From assembly GCF_011682175.1 (NCBI RefSeq), contig NZ_WHJG01000003.1:124001-188000 (forward strand): 64,000 nucleotides of DNA, read 5' to 3'. Source of the stretch: Massilia frigida. GTDB lineage: Bacteria; Pseudomonadota; Gammaproteobacteria; Burkholderiales; Burkholderiaceae_D. The position numbers and the translations under genes are program-made. Numbering within the stretch: position 1 is the stretch's first letter; every line of letters starts with the position of its first letter. Shown one piece after another: positions 17,678 through 27,283 of the stretch. The notes beneath the pieces were generated by a model. That model was not told where the DNA came from. It saw only the letters and a list, made by a program, of their open reading frames with translations, and made no database searches.

Positions 17678-19668
17678 TAAGATTAATAAGCGTTTTTTCC
17701 CTGGCGACGGCGGCCTTGTGCCTGCCCGCCTCGGCGCAGAATTTCACCGCCACCACGCCGCGGTTTACGGCCGCCGAAGTGACGGCCACGGCCACCGCCC
17801 TGACCGCATCGTCCTTGACCAGCGCTATCGATAAATTCGACGCCGCCGCGCCGATGGGCCACCCGCGCCTGTTCAAGGGCCAGGCCGATTATCTGGGCAT
17901 CGTGGCGGCCACCAAGGCCGAGCGGACCTCGTCCATCGTGGCCCTAACCGGCTATTTGCAGCGCAATTCGGTGGCCAATGTCACCAGCACCCTGAAGACG
18001 CAGATCAATTCGACCAATACGGCAACGCGCATGGAAAGCTGGTGGCAGCAGGACCGCTTGCTGGAAGGCATGGCCGAGGCGGCCGTGGCCTATCATATGA
18101 CCAAGAATACCTGGTTCCTGACCGAAATGCGGGCCCGCATGCAGCTGTTTGCGCCCGGCATCCTGGCACGCAAATGCGCCGGGGACGTCTCCGAAACGCG
18201 CGATTACGCCTGGTTCTATGCCCTGGCCTACGATTTTGCCTATCCCGCCCTGACCAGCGCCGACAAGCAGATGGTCAAGGATATCCTGCTCGCCTGCGGC
18301 AACTCGGGCCTGAACAAGGTGGCCGACACGGTCAAGCTGTATCCGGAAAACGGGATTGCCTTTAATGCCCTGGGCAAATTCATCGGCGCCATGCTGATCG
18401 TGCGCGGCGACATGCCCGAAATGAATGCCTGGCTGCGCAGCGCGCTGCCGGTGTATGTCAGCGGCACCAGCCCGTGGGGCGGCGACGACGGCGGCTTTGC
18501 CAACGGCTCAAGCTATGCCGGCTGGGATGCCGGCGAATCGCTGGTGATGTGGGACTTGATCGAGCGTGTGCTCGGGGTGCCGTTCTACCGCAAGCCCTGG
18601 CTGGCCGAATTCGCCCGCTTCATGGTGTACGCGCTGCCGCCCGGCGTGCCGGTCGGCGTGTTCGGCGACGGCGCCGAAGTGAACCGGATCGAAGACTGGG
18701 CCCGCTTCGGCAAGGCCATCATGAACCGCTCCGACACCACCCTGTCGCGCTGGTACGTCAAGCAGCAGACCGGCGAAGATTATGCGCGCCTGCACATCCT
18801 GCTCAGCCCGCGCGAGTATATCGGCAGCGTCACCTTGCCCAGCACCCAGCCGAACGGCGCCTACTTCCCGGCGATCGGCTGGGCCGCCATGCACAGCTCG
18901 CTGGCCGACCGCGCCCGCACCTCGGTGTTCTTCAAGAGCAGCCCGTTCGGCTCGGTGAACCACTCGCACGCCGACCAGAACAGCTTTGTCATGTACTCCA
19001 AGGGCAAGGTGCTGGCCATGGACAGCGGCTACTACGACTACTACAATTCGCCGCACTGGCGCGACTACTACAAGCAGACCAAGGCGCACAATGCGATCAC
19101 CTTCGACGGCGGCCAGGGCCAGTACCTGGGCGCCAGCGGCCTGGGCGATCGCTCCGCGTCCGGCAAGCTGACCAAGTTCCTGCAGGCGGCGGCCTACGAC
19201 ATCACCACCGGCGACGCCACCGCCGCCTATGCGGGCAAGCTGAGCCAGGCGAAACGCACCGTGGTCTTCATCCGTCCGTCGACCCTGGTGACGATCGACC
19301 AGCTCAACAGCGCTACGCCGCGCAAATACGAGTACAACCTGCACACCGTGGCGGCCTTGAGCGGCACGGCGGCCGCCTTCCGCGCCGACCTGGCCCCGGC
19401 CGAGCTGTGCGGCACGGTCGCCTCGCCCGACCCGTTTACGATGAGCACCTCGGTCGGCTACATGCCGGCGCCGACCGTGCCGGCGGGACCGCATTTCTGG
19501 AATAAATTTAACTATTCGACGGCCAAGAACCGCGGCTTTTTCGTCTCGGTCCTGCGCTCGAATTGCTTGATTGTTAAGCCGGACATCACTTTTAGTGGTA
19601 CAAGTGCTAAGATTACGGTTGGCGGACGTGTCATCTCGGTGACCGACCTGGATGTGACGGTCAACTAA
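17674..19668 (+). CDS. Secreted heparinase II/III-like polysaccharide lyase
   Basis: 664 residues with a signal peptide (SVFSLATAALCLPASA). An alpha/alpha-toroid part follows (HPRLFKGQADYL, about residues 60-380, with SWWQQDRLLEGMAEAAVAYH and NGSSYAGWDAGE). The C-terminal half has the heparinase II/III-like beta-sandwich start, VNHSHADQNSF, with His430 and His432 and GKVLAMDSGYY. The family cleaves uronic-acid-containing polysaccharides by beta-elimination. Inside an EPS locus it probably trims or clears the polymer in the periplasm or outside. It overlaps the previous gene by four bases. Substrate is inferred, not shown; no PEP-CTERM tail is present. Confidence 0.82.
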   Translation: MIRLISVFSLATAALCLPASAQNFTATTPRFTAAEVTATATALTASSLTSAIDKFDAAAPMGHPRLFKGQADYLGIVAATKAERTSSIVALTGYLQRNSVANVTSTLKTQINSTNTATRMESWWQQDRLLEGMAEAAVAYHMTKNTWFLTEMRARMQLFAPGILARKCAGDVSETRDYAWFYALAYDFAYPALTSADKQMVKDILLACGNSGLNKVADTVKLYPENGIAFNALGKFIGAMLIVRGDMPEMNAWLRSALPVYVSGTSPWGGDDGGFANGSSYAGWDAGESLVMWDLIERVLGVPFYRKPWLAEFARFMVYALPPGVPVGVFGDGAEVNRIEDWARFGKAIMNRSDTTLSRWYVKQQTGEDYARLHILLSPREYIGSVTLPSTQPNGAYFPAIGWAAMHSSLADRARTSVFFKSSPFGSVNHSHADQNSFVMYSKGKVLAMDSGYYDYYNSPHWRDYYKQTKAHNAITFDGGQGQYLGASGLGDRSASGKLTKFLQAAAYDITTGDATAAYAGKLSQAKRTVVFIRPSTLVTIDQLNSATPRKYEYNLHTVAALSGTAAAFRADLAPAELCGTVASPDPFTMSTSVGYMPAPTVPAGPHFWNKFNYSTAKNRGFFVSVLRSNCLIVKPDITFSGTSAKITVGGRVISVTDLDVTVN

Positions 19669-19687
19669 TCATGCATAGGGATGGACA

Positions 19688-20992
19688 ATGGGGGGTGTAG
19701 GATCGGTAGTACAAAGCGTGGTGGGGCGTGTGCGTTTCGGCTTGATCGACTTGATCAGGCGCACCAGCACGGTGTCCATCCTGCACGAACTTGAAGCCAT
19801 TCAATTCGAGTCTCCCCCTCAATTGCAGGAGCGCCAGCAGGCGCTGCTGCAAGGCTATGTCGACCTGGTGCGCAAGGCCAGTCCGCTGTACGCGCGTTTG
19901 ACCGGGTTCGCCCAGTTCCCCGTGATCGACAAGGCGTTTGCCAACGCCAACCGCGCGGGGCTGGTCAACCCTGGCTACCGCGGCAAGGTGGTCAGCAAGA
20001 AAACCGGCGGCTCGACCGGCGAACCCTTCGTCTACGCCACCGGCGTCAAGGCCCAGTCCTACCTGTGGGCCGCCATCCTGCTGAGCTGGCGGGTGGCCGG
20101 CTACCGGCTGGGCGAACCGGTCGCCTTCATCGCCGGCACCGCGCTGTTCGGCACCGGCTACAAGCAAAGAATCTATTACGCGCTGATGAACGTGCACATG
20201 TATTCGGCCTTCGACATGAGCGCCGCCCGGCTCGAGGCCTATGCGGCCGACATCGCGCGCCAGCGCTGCCGCCTGGTGTACGGCTACGCCTCGGCCATCC
20301 ACCAGCTGGCGCTGCACATCAACAAGTCGGGCCGGCGCCCCCAATTCCGCCTGCGCGGCGTGGTCTGCACCGCCGAAGTGCTGACCCCGGCCATGCGCGA
20401 GACCATCGAACAGGCGTTCGGGGTGCCGTGCTTCAGCCAGTACGGCTGCAACGACGCCGGCGTGTCCGCCTACGAGTGCGAACGGCGCAGCGGCTTTCAC
20501 CTGATTACCCAGCGCTCGTATTTCGAGGTGCTGCCCGGCGGGCGCCTGGTCTCGACCGACATGGCGAACGACGCGTTCTTCCTGCCGCGCTACGACACCG
20601 GCGACCTGGTCGAGATGGCGGCGGCGCCATGCCCCTGCGGCCGCGGCTTTCCACTGATTAAGAACGTGGTGGGACGGGCCAACGACCTGGTCGAAGACAG
20701 TGCCGGCAATACCGTCCATTCCGAGTTCTTCACCCATCTGTTCCGCGAGGACAGGCGCATCAGCGAATTCCAGGTGGTCTACGACGCGCGCGAACTGGTG
20801 ATCATCGTCCATTGCGCCGATGCCGCCTTTGCCCATCCGCCGTATCTGGAACGGATTGCCGCGGCGCTGGCGTTCGACACCATCCGTTTCGCCGTCAACC
20901 AGCCATTTGTTGCCATCAAGAACGGCAAACACCGCTTCGTGATGCGTGTCGACAACGTCGAACAGGCCTTGGGCGAGACGCTCGCTTGCTGA
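19688..20992 (+). CDS. PaaK/CapK-like adenylate-forming enzyme, copy 2
   Basis: 434 residues. Motifs are KTGGSTGEPF (P-loop, residues 105-113), SQYGCNDAG near 258, RYDTGDLVEM near 302, CPCGRGFPLI and VGRANDLVEDSAGN. These are characteristic of the phenylacetate-CoA ligase-like family that includes CapK. The protein is distinct from copy 1 (15144) and closer to PaaK in its TGGSTG loop. It may activate a carboxylic acid for transfer to the polymer; no acyl carrier or obvious acyltransferase is encoded next to it. It starts 19 bases after the lyase stop. Confidence 0.8.
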   Translation: MGGVGSVVQSVVGRVRFGLIDLIRRTSTVSILHELEAIQFESPPQLQERQQALLQGYVDLVRKASPLYARLTGFAQFPVIDKAFANANRAGLVNPGYRGKVVSKKTGGSTGEPFVYATGVKAQSYLWAAILLSWRVAGYRLGEPVAFIAGTALFGTGYKQRIYYALMNVHMYSAFDMSAARLEAYAADIARQRCRLVYGYASAIHQLALHINKSGRRPQFRLRGVVCTAEVLTPAMRETIEQAFGVPCFSQYGCNDAGVSAYECERRSGFHLITQRSYFEVLPGGRLVSTDMANDAFFLPRYDTGDLVEMAAAPCPCGRGFPLIKNVVGRANDLVEDSAGNTVHSEFFTHLFREDRRISEFQVVYDARELVIIVHCADAAFAHPPYLERIAAALAFDTIRFAVNQPFVAIKNGKHRFVMRVDNVEQALGETLAC

Positions 20993-21042
20993 GCACGCGC
21001 GCACATTCGATAATGTGCGGACAACGGATTTGCCTTTCCGAT

Positions 21043-21048
21043 TATAAT
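21043..21048 (+). promoter_or_regulatory. Possible internal -10 box before second wecB
   Basis: A perfect TATAAT lies in a locally A/T-rich gap, about 20 bases ahead of the next start. The best -35 candidate (CGGACA, 21018-21023) is weak, with a 19-base spacer. A small perfect hairpin, GCACATT/AATGTGC (21001-21018), lies just upstream without a T tract. An internal promoter is possible but unproven. Confidence 0.35.
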
Positions 21049-21068
21049 TGCCTTTTTTATAAATCTGG

Positions 21069-22199
21069 ATGACTATGCCACTGATCTATCTGGTTGCCGG
21101 TGCTCGACCCAACTTCATGAAAATCGCACCGATCGTGCGCGCCTTGCAACAGCAGGACGCACTCACGTTCAAGATCATCCACACCGGCCAGCACTACGAC
21201 CGCGAGATGAACGATGTGTTCTTCGAAGAACTGGGCATTCCCCAGCCCGATATCTTCATGGGCGCGGGCGGCGGTAGCCATGCCCAGCAGACCGCCAAGA
21301 TCATGGTCGCGTTCGAAGAGCTGTGCCAGGCCGAGCGCCCGGCCGCCGTGCTGGTGGTGGGCGACGTCAATTCCACCCTGGCTTGCTCGATCGCCGCCAA
21401 GAAGCTCAACATTCCGGTGGCCCACGTCGAAGCGGGCTTGCGCAGCGGCGACATGACCATGCCGGAAGAAATCAACCGCCTGGTCACGGACAGCATCAGC
21501 GACTGGTTCTTTGTTACCGAGCCGAGCGCCGTGACCCATCTGCGGCGCGAAGGCAAGGCCGAGTCGGCGATCCATTATGTCGGCCATGTGATGGTCGATA
21601 ATGTGTTGTTCCAGGCAGACAAGCTGGGCACGGCCGATACGTCCTCCTACGAGACCAGTGCCATCAAGGCTGCGCGTAGCGCCAATGGCGCGCGCTACGG
21701 CGTGGTCACCCTGCACCGTCCCAGCAATGTGGACGACGCCGCCATGATGAGCACCCTGGCCGGCGCCCTGCGCGAGATCGCGCAGGAGCTGCCGCTGATC
21801 TTCCCGGTGCATCCGCGCACCCGCGCCAACCTCGACAGCTTCGGCATCGACCTGGGACCGAACGTGACCCTGGTCGGCCCGCAAGCCTACATGGCCTTTC
21901 TCAACCTGTGGAAAGACGCGGCGGTGGTGCTGACCGACAGCGGCGGCTTGCAGGAAGAAACCACCGCGCTGGGCGTGCCCTGCATCACGATCCGTGAAAA
22001 CACCGAGCGCCCGGTCACCGTCGACGAAGGTTCGAACGTGCTGGTCGGCACCGATCCGGCACGCATCGTGGCCGAGGCGCGCAAGGTCTTGCGCGGCGAA
22101 GGCAAGCAGGGCCGCCGTCCGCACCTGTGGGATGGCAAGGCGGCCGAGCGCATCGTCGCCGTTTTAACCAAGGAACTGGCGACGAAGGAATTGGCGTGA
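21069..22199 (+). CDS. wecB: UDP-N-acetylglucosamine 2-epimerase (non-hydrolysing), copy 2
   Basis: 376 residues; start at ATG 21069, with ATG 21075 equally possible because neither has a strong ribosome site. Motifs are GARPNFMKIAPIV, HTGQHYDREMNDVF, VVGDVNSTLACSIAAKKL, HVEAGLRSGDMTMPEEINR and TDSGGLQEETTALGVPCITIRENTERPVT. The reaction is UDP-GlcNAc to UDP-ManNAc. The following two genes encode a WecG-type transferase and a UDP-sugar 6-dehydrogenase, so this copy may feed UDP-ManNAc toward a ManNAcA-type donor. It overlaps the WecG-type gene by four bases. Confidence 0.93.
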   Translation: MTMPLIYLVAGARPNFMKIAPIVRALQQQDALTFKIIHTGQHYDREMNDVFFEELGIPQPDIFMGAGGGSHAQQTAKIMVAFEELCQAERPAAVLVVGDVNSTLACSIAAKKLNIPVAHVEAGLRSGDMTMPEEINRLVTDSISDWFFVTEPSAVTHLRREGKAESAIHYVGHVMVDNVLFQADKLGTADTSSYETSAIKAARSANGARYGVVTLHRPSNVDDAAMMSTLAGALREIAQELPLIFPVHPRTRANLDSFGIDLGPNVTLVGPQAYMAFLNLWKDAAVVLTDSGGLQEETTALGVPCITIRENTERPVTVDEGSNVLVGTDPARIVAEARKVLRGEGKQGRRPHLWDGKAAERIVAVLTKELATKELA

Positions 22200-22933
22200 G
22201 CGAACGTATCGAGATGATGGGTTGTCTGATGGACAACCTGACGATGGAAGAAACCTTGCAAAAAGTGGAAGGCTTCATCAGCGCCGGCACGCCCCACCAG
22301 CACGTGGTGGTCAACGTCGACAAGCTGGTCAAGGCCAACCGCGACCCCGAACTGCGCCGCATCATCAACGAATGCGCGCTGATCAACGTCGACGGCATGC
22401 CGGTGGTGTGGGCCGCGCGCCTGCTCGGAAAACCGCTCAAGGAGCGTGTGGCCGGGGTCGACCTGTTCGAAGCGCTCATGAAGCGTTCCGCCGAAAAAGG
22501 CTGGCGCGTCTACCTGCTGGGCGCGCGCGAGGAAGTCGTCTCCGACGTCAAGCGCATCTACGAGAAAAAATACGCCGGCATGACCCTGGCCGGCTACCGC
22601 AACGGCTACTGGAAACCCGAAGAAGAAGCGGGCGTGGTCGAGCAGATCGCCGCCGCCAAGGCCGACCTGCTGTTCGTGGCGATCAGTTCGCCCAAAAAGG
22701 AACATTTCCTGGGCCAGTACCAGGCGCAGATGAAAATTCCATTCGCCATGGGCGTGGGCGGCACCTTCGACGTTGCCGTCGGCAGGGTCAAGCGCGCTCC
22801 GCTGTGGATGCAGAAAAGCGGCCTGGAGTGGTTCTACCGCTTCCTGCAGGAACCGCGCCGCATGTTCCGCCGCTACTTTATCGACGACATGGGCTTCATC
22901 TGGCTCTTCCTCAAAGAAGCGACCCGGCGCTGA
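22196..22933 (+). CDS. WecG/TagA/CpsF family glycosyltransferase
   Basis: 245 residues from a GTG at 22196 that overlaps the epimerase stop (GTGA). Motifs of GT26 are clear: VVVNVDKLVKANRDPELRRIINECALINVDGMPVVWAARLLGKPLKERVAGVDLF, then VYLLGAREEV, YRNGYWKPEEE and FAMGVGGTFDVAVGRVKRAP. Known members transfer ManNAcA (WecG) or ManNAc (TagA) to a lipid-linked acceptor at the cytoplasmic membrane face. Coupling with a 2-epimerase and a dehydrogenase supports a ManNAc-type donor here. The C-terminal region is Arg-rich and basic, as usual for membrane association. Confidence 0.9.
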   Translation: MSERIEMMGCLMDNLTMEETLQKVEGFISAGTPHQHVVVNVDKLVKANRDPELRRIINECALINVDGMPVVWAARLLGKPLKERVAGVDLFEALMKRSAEKGWRVYLLGAREEVVSDVKRIYEKKYAGMTLAGYRNGYWKPEEEAGVVEQIAAAKADLLFVAISSPKKEHFLGQYQAQMKIPFAMGVGGTFDVAVGRVKRAPLWMQKSGLEWFYRFLQEPRRMFRRYFIDDMGFIWLFLKEATRR

Positions 22934-22982
22934 ACCCTGGTTGCTGAACCCTATTTACACTATTCATTCAAAGGCAGTTTTT

Positions 22983-24263
<1,281 letters not shown>

Positions 24264-24271
24264 AGGGGGCC

Positions 24272-24991
24272 ATGGCAAGGCCGCGCCAGGAGGGCGCCGC
24301 CTTGCTGCTGTTGCTGGCCGTGGCCGGCATGGGCGCCGCCTCGCTGCTGATGTCCGGCATGGCGAACACCGATATGTATGCCGCTCCCGAGCGGCGCAGT
24401 GCGGCCGCGCTGGCCCAGGCCCGCGAAGCGCTGATCGGCTTTGCGCTGGCCAATGGCCGCCTGCCGCGTCCGGCGCTGGAGCAGGGCGGCGGCCGCGAAT
24501 TCGAGGGCCGCTGCGATAGCGAAGCGCACTGCACCGGCCTGCTGCCCTGGGTCACCCTGGGACTGGTGCCGGGCGATGGCTGGGGCAAGCTGCTGCGCTA
24601 CAGCGTCTCGCCCGCAATGAGCGCGGCACCGATCCAGCCCACCGTGGCGTTCGGCACCAAGTCGGTGCTCACGCGCCGCGACGGCCGCCTGGCTTACCTG
24701 GCCGGCGCCGCCGAGTGTTCAATGGCCACCCAGTGCGCCGCCGCCGTGGTGCTGTCGCACGGGCGCGAGCATGGCGGCATCAGCGTGCATGGCGTGCCCC
24801 AGCCGGACACCTCGGACAGCAATGTCGACGAGCGCGTCAATGCCGGCGCCAGCACCACGTTTGTCCAGCGCGCGCGCGAGCGCGACGCCAGCCTGGCCGG
24901 CGGAGAATTCGACGACCAGCTGGTGCTGGTCCCGGTCGGCATCCTGTTTAACCGCATGAGCCTTGCGCGCAGCTTGCTGCAGGGCAAGTAG
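24272..24991 (+). CDS. Prepilin-like hypothetical protein inside the EPS locus
   Basis: 239 residues from the ATG at 24272, which has a strong AGGGGG seven or so bases upstream; an ATG at 24251 would overlap the dehydrogenase. The short basic start MARPRQEGAALLLLLAVAGMGAASLL resembles a type IV prepilin/PilX-like leader: charged residues, G, then a hydrophobic helix. The usual Glu at +5 is not seen. The rest is soluble, with four cysteines (CDSEAHC, ECSMATQC) and LIGFALANGRLPRP, which recalls the N-terminal part of pseudopilin-like proteins. No function is recognised. Its place among sugar-nucleotide genes is unexpected. Confidence 0.65.
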   Translation: MARPRQEGAALLLLLAVAGMGAASLLMSGMANTDMYAAPERRSAAALAQAREALIGFALANGRLPRPALEQGGGREFEGRCDSEAHCTGLLPWVTLGLVPGDGWGKLLRYSVSPAMSAAPIQPTVAFGTKSVLTRRDGRLAYLAGAAECSMATQCAAAVVLSHGREHGGISVHGVPQPDTSDSNVDERVNAGASTTFVQRARERDASLAGGEFDDQLVLVPVGILFNRMSLARSLLQGK

Positions 24992-25037
24992 GGCGGCCTC
25001 TGGCCACCCCCCATCTGTTTCCGAAAGAGTCACACCC

Positions 25038-26036
25038 ATGAAAATTCTCGTTACCGGCGGTCTGGGCTACATCGGCTCGCACACCTGCGTCGAACTGATC
25101 GCGGCTGGCCATGAGCCGATCGCTTTTGATAACCTGTCCAACAGCCAGCGCAGCGTGCTCGATCGCGTCGCGCGCATCAGCGGCCAGCCGCTGACCTTTA
25201 TCGAAGGCGACATCCGCGACGCGGCCGCCCTCGACGCCGCCTTCAGCGCGCACCAGATCGGCGCCGTGATCCACTTCGCCGGCCTGAAAGCGGTGGGCGA
25301 ATCGGTGTCGCAGCCGCTGCGCTACTACGACAACAACGTGGCCGGCTCGCTGGCGCTGTTCGAGGCCATGCAGCGCCACGGCGTCACCTCGCTGGTGTTC
25401 AGTTCCTCGGCCACCGTCTACGGCGACCCGCTCTCGGTGCCGATCCGGGAAGATTTCGCGCTGTCGGCCACCAATCCCTACGGCCGCAGCAAGCTGATCA
25501 TCGAAGACATGCTGCGCGATATCGCCAAGGCCGAACCGAGCTGGCGCATCGCGCTGTTGCGCTACTTCAATCCGGTCGGCGCCCACGAAAGCGGCTTGAT
25601 CGGCGAAGAACCGAATGGCATCCCCAACAATCTGTTGCCCTACATCGCCCAGGTGGCCGAGGGACGGCGCGCATTCCTGTCGGTGTATGGCGGCGATTAT
25701 CCGACCCCCGACGGCACCGGCATGCGCGATTACATCCACGTGGTCGATCTTGCCATCGGACATGTCAAAACCTTAAGCAAGCTGGCGACAGCTCCCGGCA
25801 TTGTTACGTACAATCTCGGCACCGGGCGCGGCAACAGTGTGCTGGAAATGGTGCGCGCGTTCGAGCAGGCCAGCGGCAAGAATGTGCCCTACCAGATCGT
25901 GGCGCGCCGCCCCGGCGATATCGCCGCCTGCTACGCCGATCCGGCCCTCGCCGAAAGCGAGCTGGGCTGGAAAGCGGAGCGTGACGTGGCCCAGATGTGC
26001 GTCGATGCATGGCGCTGGCAATCCCTGCCCAAGTAA
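25038..26036 (+). CDS. galE: UDP-glucose 4-epimerase
   Basis: 332 residues from the ATG at 25038 (MKILVTGGLGYIGSHTCVELI). The GxxGxxG NAD motif is followed by FSSSATVYG and the SDR-type Y148-GRSK152 catalytic pair. RYFNPVGAHESGLIGEEPNGIPNNLLPYIAQVA is diagnostic of GalE. It interconverts UDP-Glc and UDP-Gal, and sometimes the N-acetyl forms, and so supplies galactosyl donors. It lies 46 bases after the prepilin-like gene and 33 before the next sugar gene. Length matches E. coli GalE (338). Confidence 0.95.
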   Translation: MKILVTGGLGYIGSHTCVELIAAGHEPIAFDNLSNSQRSVLDRVARISGQPLTFIEGDIRDAAALDAAFSAHQIGAVIHFAGLKAVGESVSQPLRYYDNNVAGSLALFEAMQRHGVTSLVFSSSATVYGDPLSVPIREDFALSATNPYGRSKLIIEDMLRDIAKAEPSWRIALLRYFNPVGAHESGLIGEEPNGIPNNLLPYIAQVAEGRRAFLSVYGGDYPTPDGTGMRDYIHVVDLAIGHVKTLSKLATAPGIVTYNLGTGRGNSVLEMVRAFEQASGKNVPYQIVARRPGDIAACYADPALAESELGWKAERDVAQMCVDAWRWQSLPK

Positions 26037-26069
26037 CGCTTGAACCGTCAATACTAAGGAAGAATTCCC

Positions 26070-27215
26070 ATGAAAGCGATGATCCTGGCCGCTGGTAAAG
26101 GCACCCGTGTGCGTCCCCTGACCTATGATCTGCCCAAGCCGATGATCCCGATCCTGGGCAAACCCGTGATGGCTTACCTGGTCGAGCACCTGGCCAAGTA
26201 CGGGGTGACGGAAATCATGGTCAACGTCAGCTATCTGCACGAAAAGATCGAAGAGTATTTCGGCGAAGGACACCAGTTCGGGGTCCAGATCGGTTATTCC
26301 TTCGAGGGTTACACCAACGACGATGGCGAGGTGGTGCCGCAGCCGATCGGCTCGGCCGGCGGCATGAAGAAGATCCAGGAATTCGGCGGCTTTTTCGACG
26401 ACACCACCATTGTGCTGTGCGGCGACGCGCTGATCGACCTCGACCTCAAATCGGCGCTGTTCGAGCACCGCCGCAAGGGGGCGCTGGCCTCGGTCATCAC
26501 CAAGGAAGTGCCGTGGGATAAGGTGTCCAGCTATGGCGTGGTGGTCACCGACAAGGATGGCCGCATCACCGAATTCCAGGAAAAGCCGTCCGAAGCGGAA
26601 GCGAAGTCGAACTTCATCAGCACCGGCATCTATATTTTCGAGCCGCGCGTGATCGACATGATTCCCAGCGGCGTGCCGTTCGATATCGGTTCGGAATTAT
26701 TTCCGCTGCTGGCCAAGGAAGGCTTGCCGTTCTACGCGCAGACGCGCGGCTTCAACTGGATCGATATCGGCAGCGTCTCCGACTATTGGCAGACCCTGCA
26801 AAACGTGCTGCTGGGCGAAGTCGCCCACATGGACGTGCCCGGCATCCAGGTCGAAGATGGCTTGTGGGTGGGCTTGAATACCCGCATCGAGTGGGAAGGC
26901 ACGACCATCGAAGGTCCCGTCTACATCGGTTCCGGCGCCTGCGTCGAGGCCGGGGCGACCATCATCGGCCCCAGCTGGATCGGCCACGGCAGCCATATTT
27001 GCGCGGGCGCGAAGGTGGTGCGCAGCGTGTTGTTCGAGTACACACGGGTCTTGCGCGATGTAACTTTAGATGAAATGATCGTGTTTAAGGATTACAGTGT
27101 GGATCGGGCCGGCGAAATGAAGCACGTGTCCGAATACGCGTCGGACGAATGGGTCAACGCGCGCGACCGCCGCTTCACCCGGCGCACCGACGTGGCGCTG
27201 GAAGCGGCCAAATAA
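26070..27215 (+). CDS. NDP-sugar pyrophosphorylase (nucleotidyltransferase plus left-handed beta-helix)
   Basis: 381 residues. The N-terminal nucleotidyltransferase domain opens MKAMILAAGKGTRVRPLTYDLPKPMIPILGKPVM, with LCGDALIDLDL around residue 118 and FQEKPSEAEAKSNFISTGIYIFEP around 170. A hexapeptide-repeat domain occupies about residues 265-345 (VYIGSGACVEAGATIIGPSWIGHGSHI). This architecture is that of mannose-1-phosphate guanylyltransferase/glucose-1-phosphate nucleotidyltransferases of the GMPP type. The sugar and nucleotide cannot be fixed from sequence. Together with the ManC-type gene 68 bases downstream it suggests GDP-mannose supply. Confidence 0.85.
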   Translation: MKAMILAAGKGTRVRPLTYDLPKPMIPILGKPVMAYLVEHLAKYGVTEIMVNVSYLHEKIEEYFGEGHQFGVQIGYSFEGYTNDDGEVVPQPIGSAGGMKKIQEFGGFFDDTTIVLCGDALIDLDLKSALFEHRRKGALASVITKEVPWDKVSSYGVVVTDKDGRITEFQEKPSEAEAKSNFISTGIYIFEPRVIDMIPSGVPFDIGSELFPLLAKEGLPFYAQTRGFNWIDIGSVSDYWQTLQNVLLGEVAHMDVPGIQVEDGLWVGLNTRIEWEGTTIEGPVYIGSGACVEAGATIIGPSWIGHGSHICAGAKVVRSVLFEYTRVLRDVTLDEMIVFKDYSVDRAGEMKHVSEYASDEWVNARDRRFTRRTDVALEAAK

Positions 27216-27283
27216 GCTGACATACGCTGGAACACGACGACGCCTATAAAAACAGTTGTACAAAAATACCTGAAAGAGACGCC

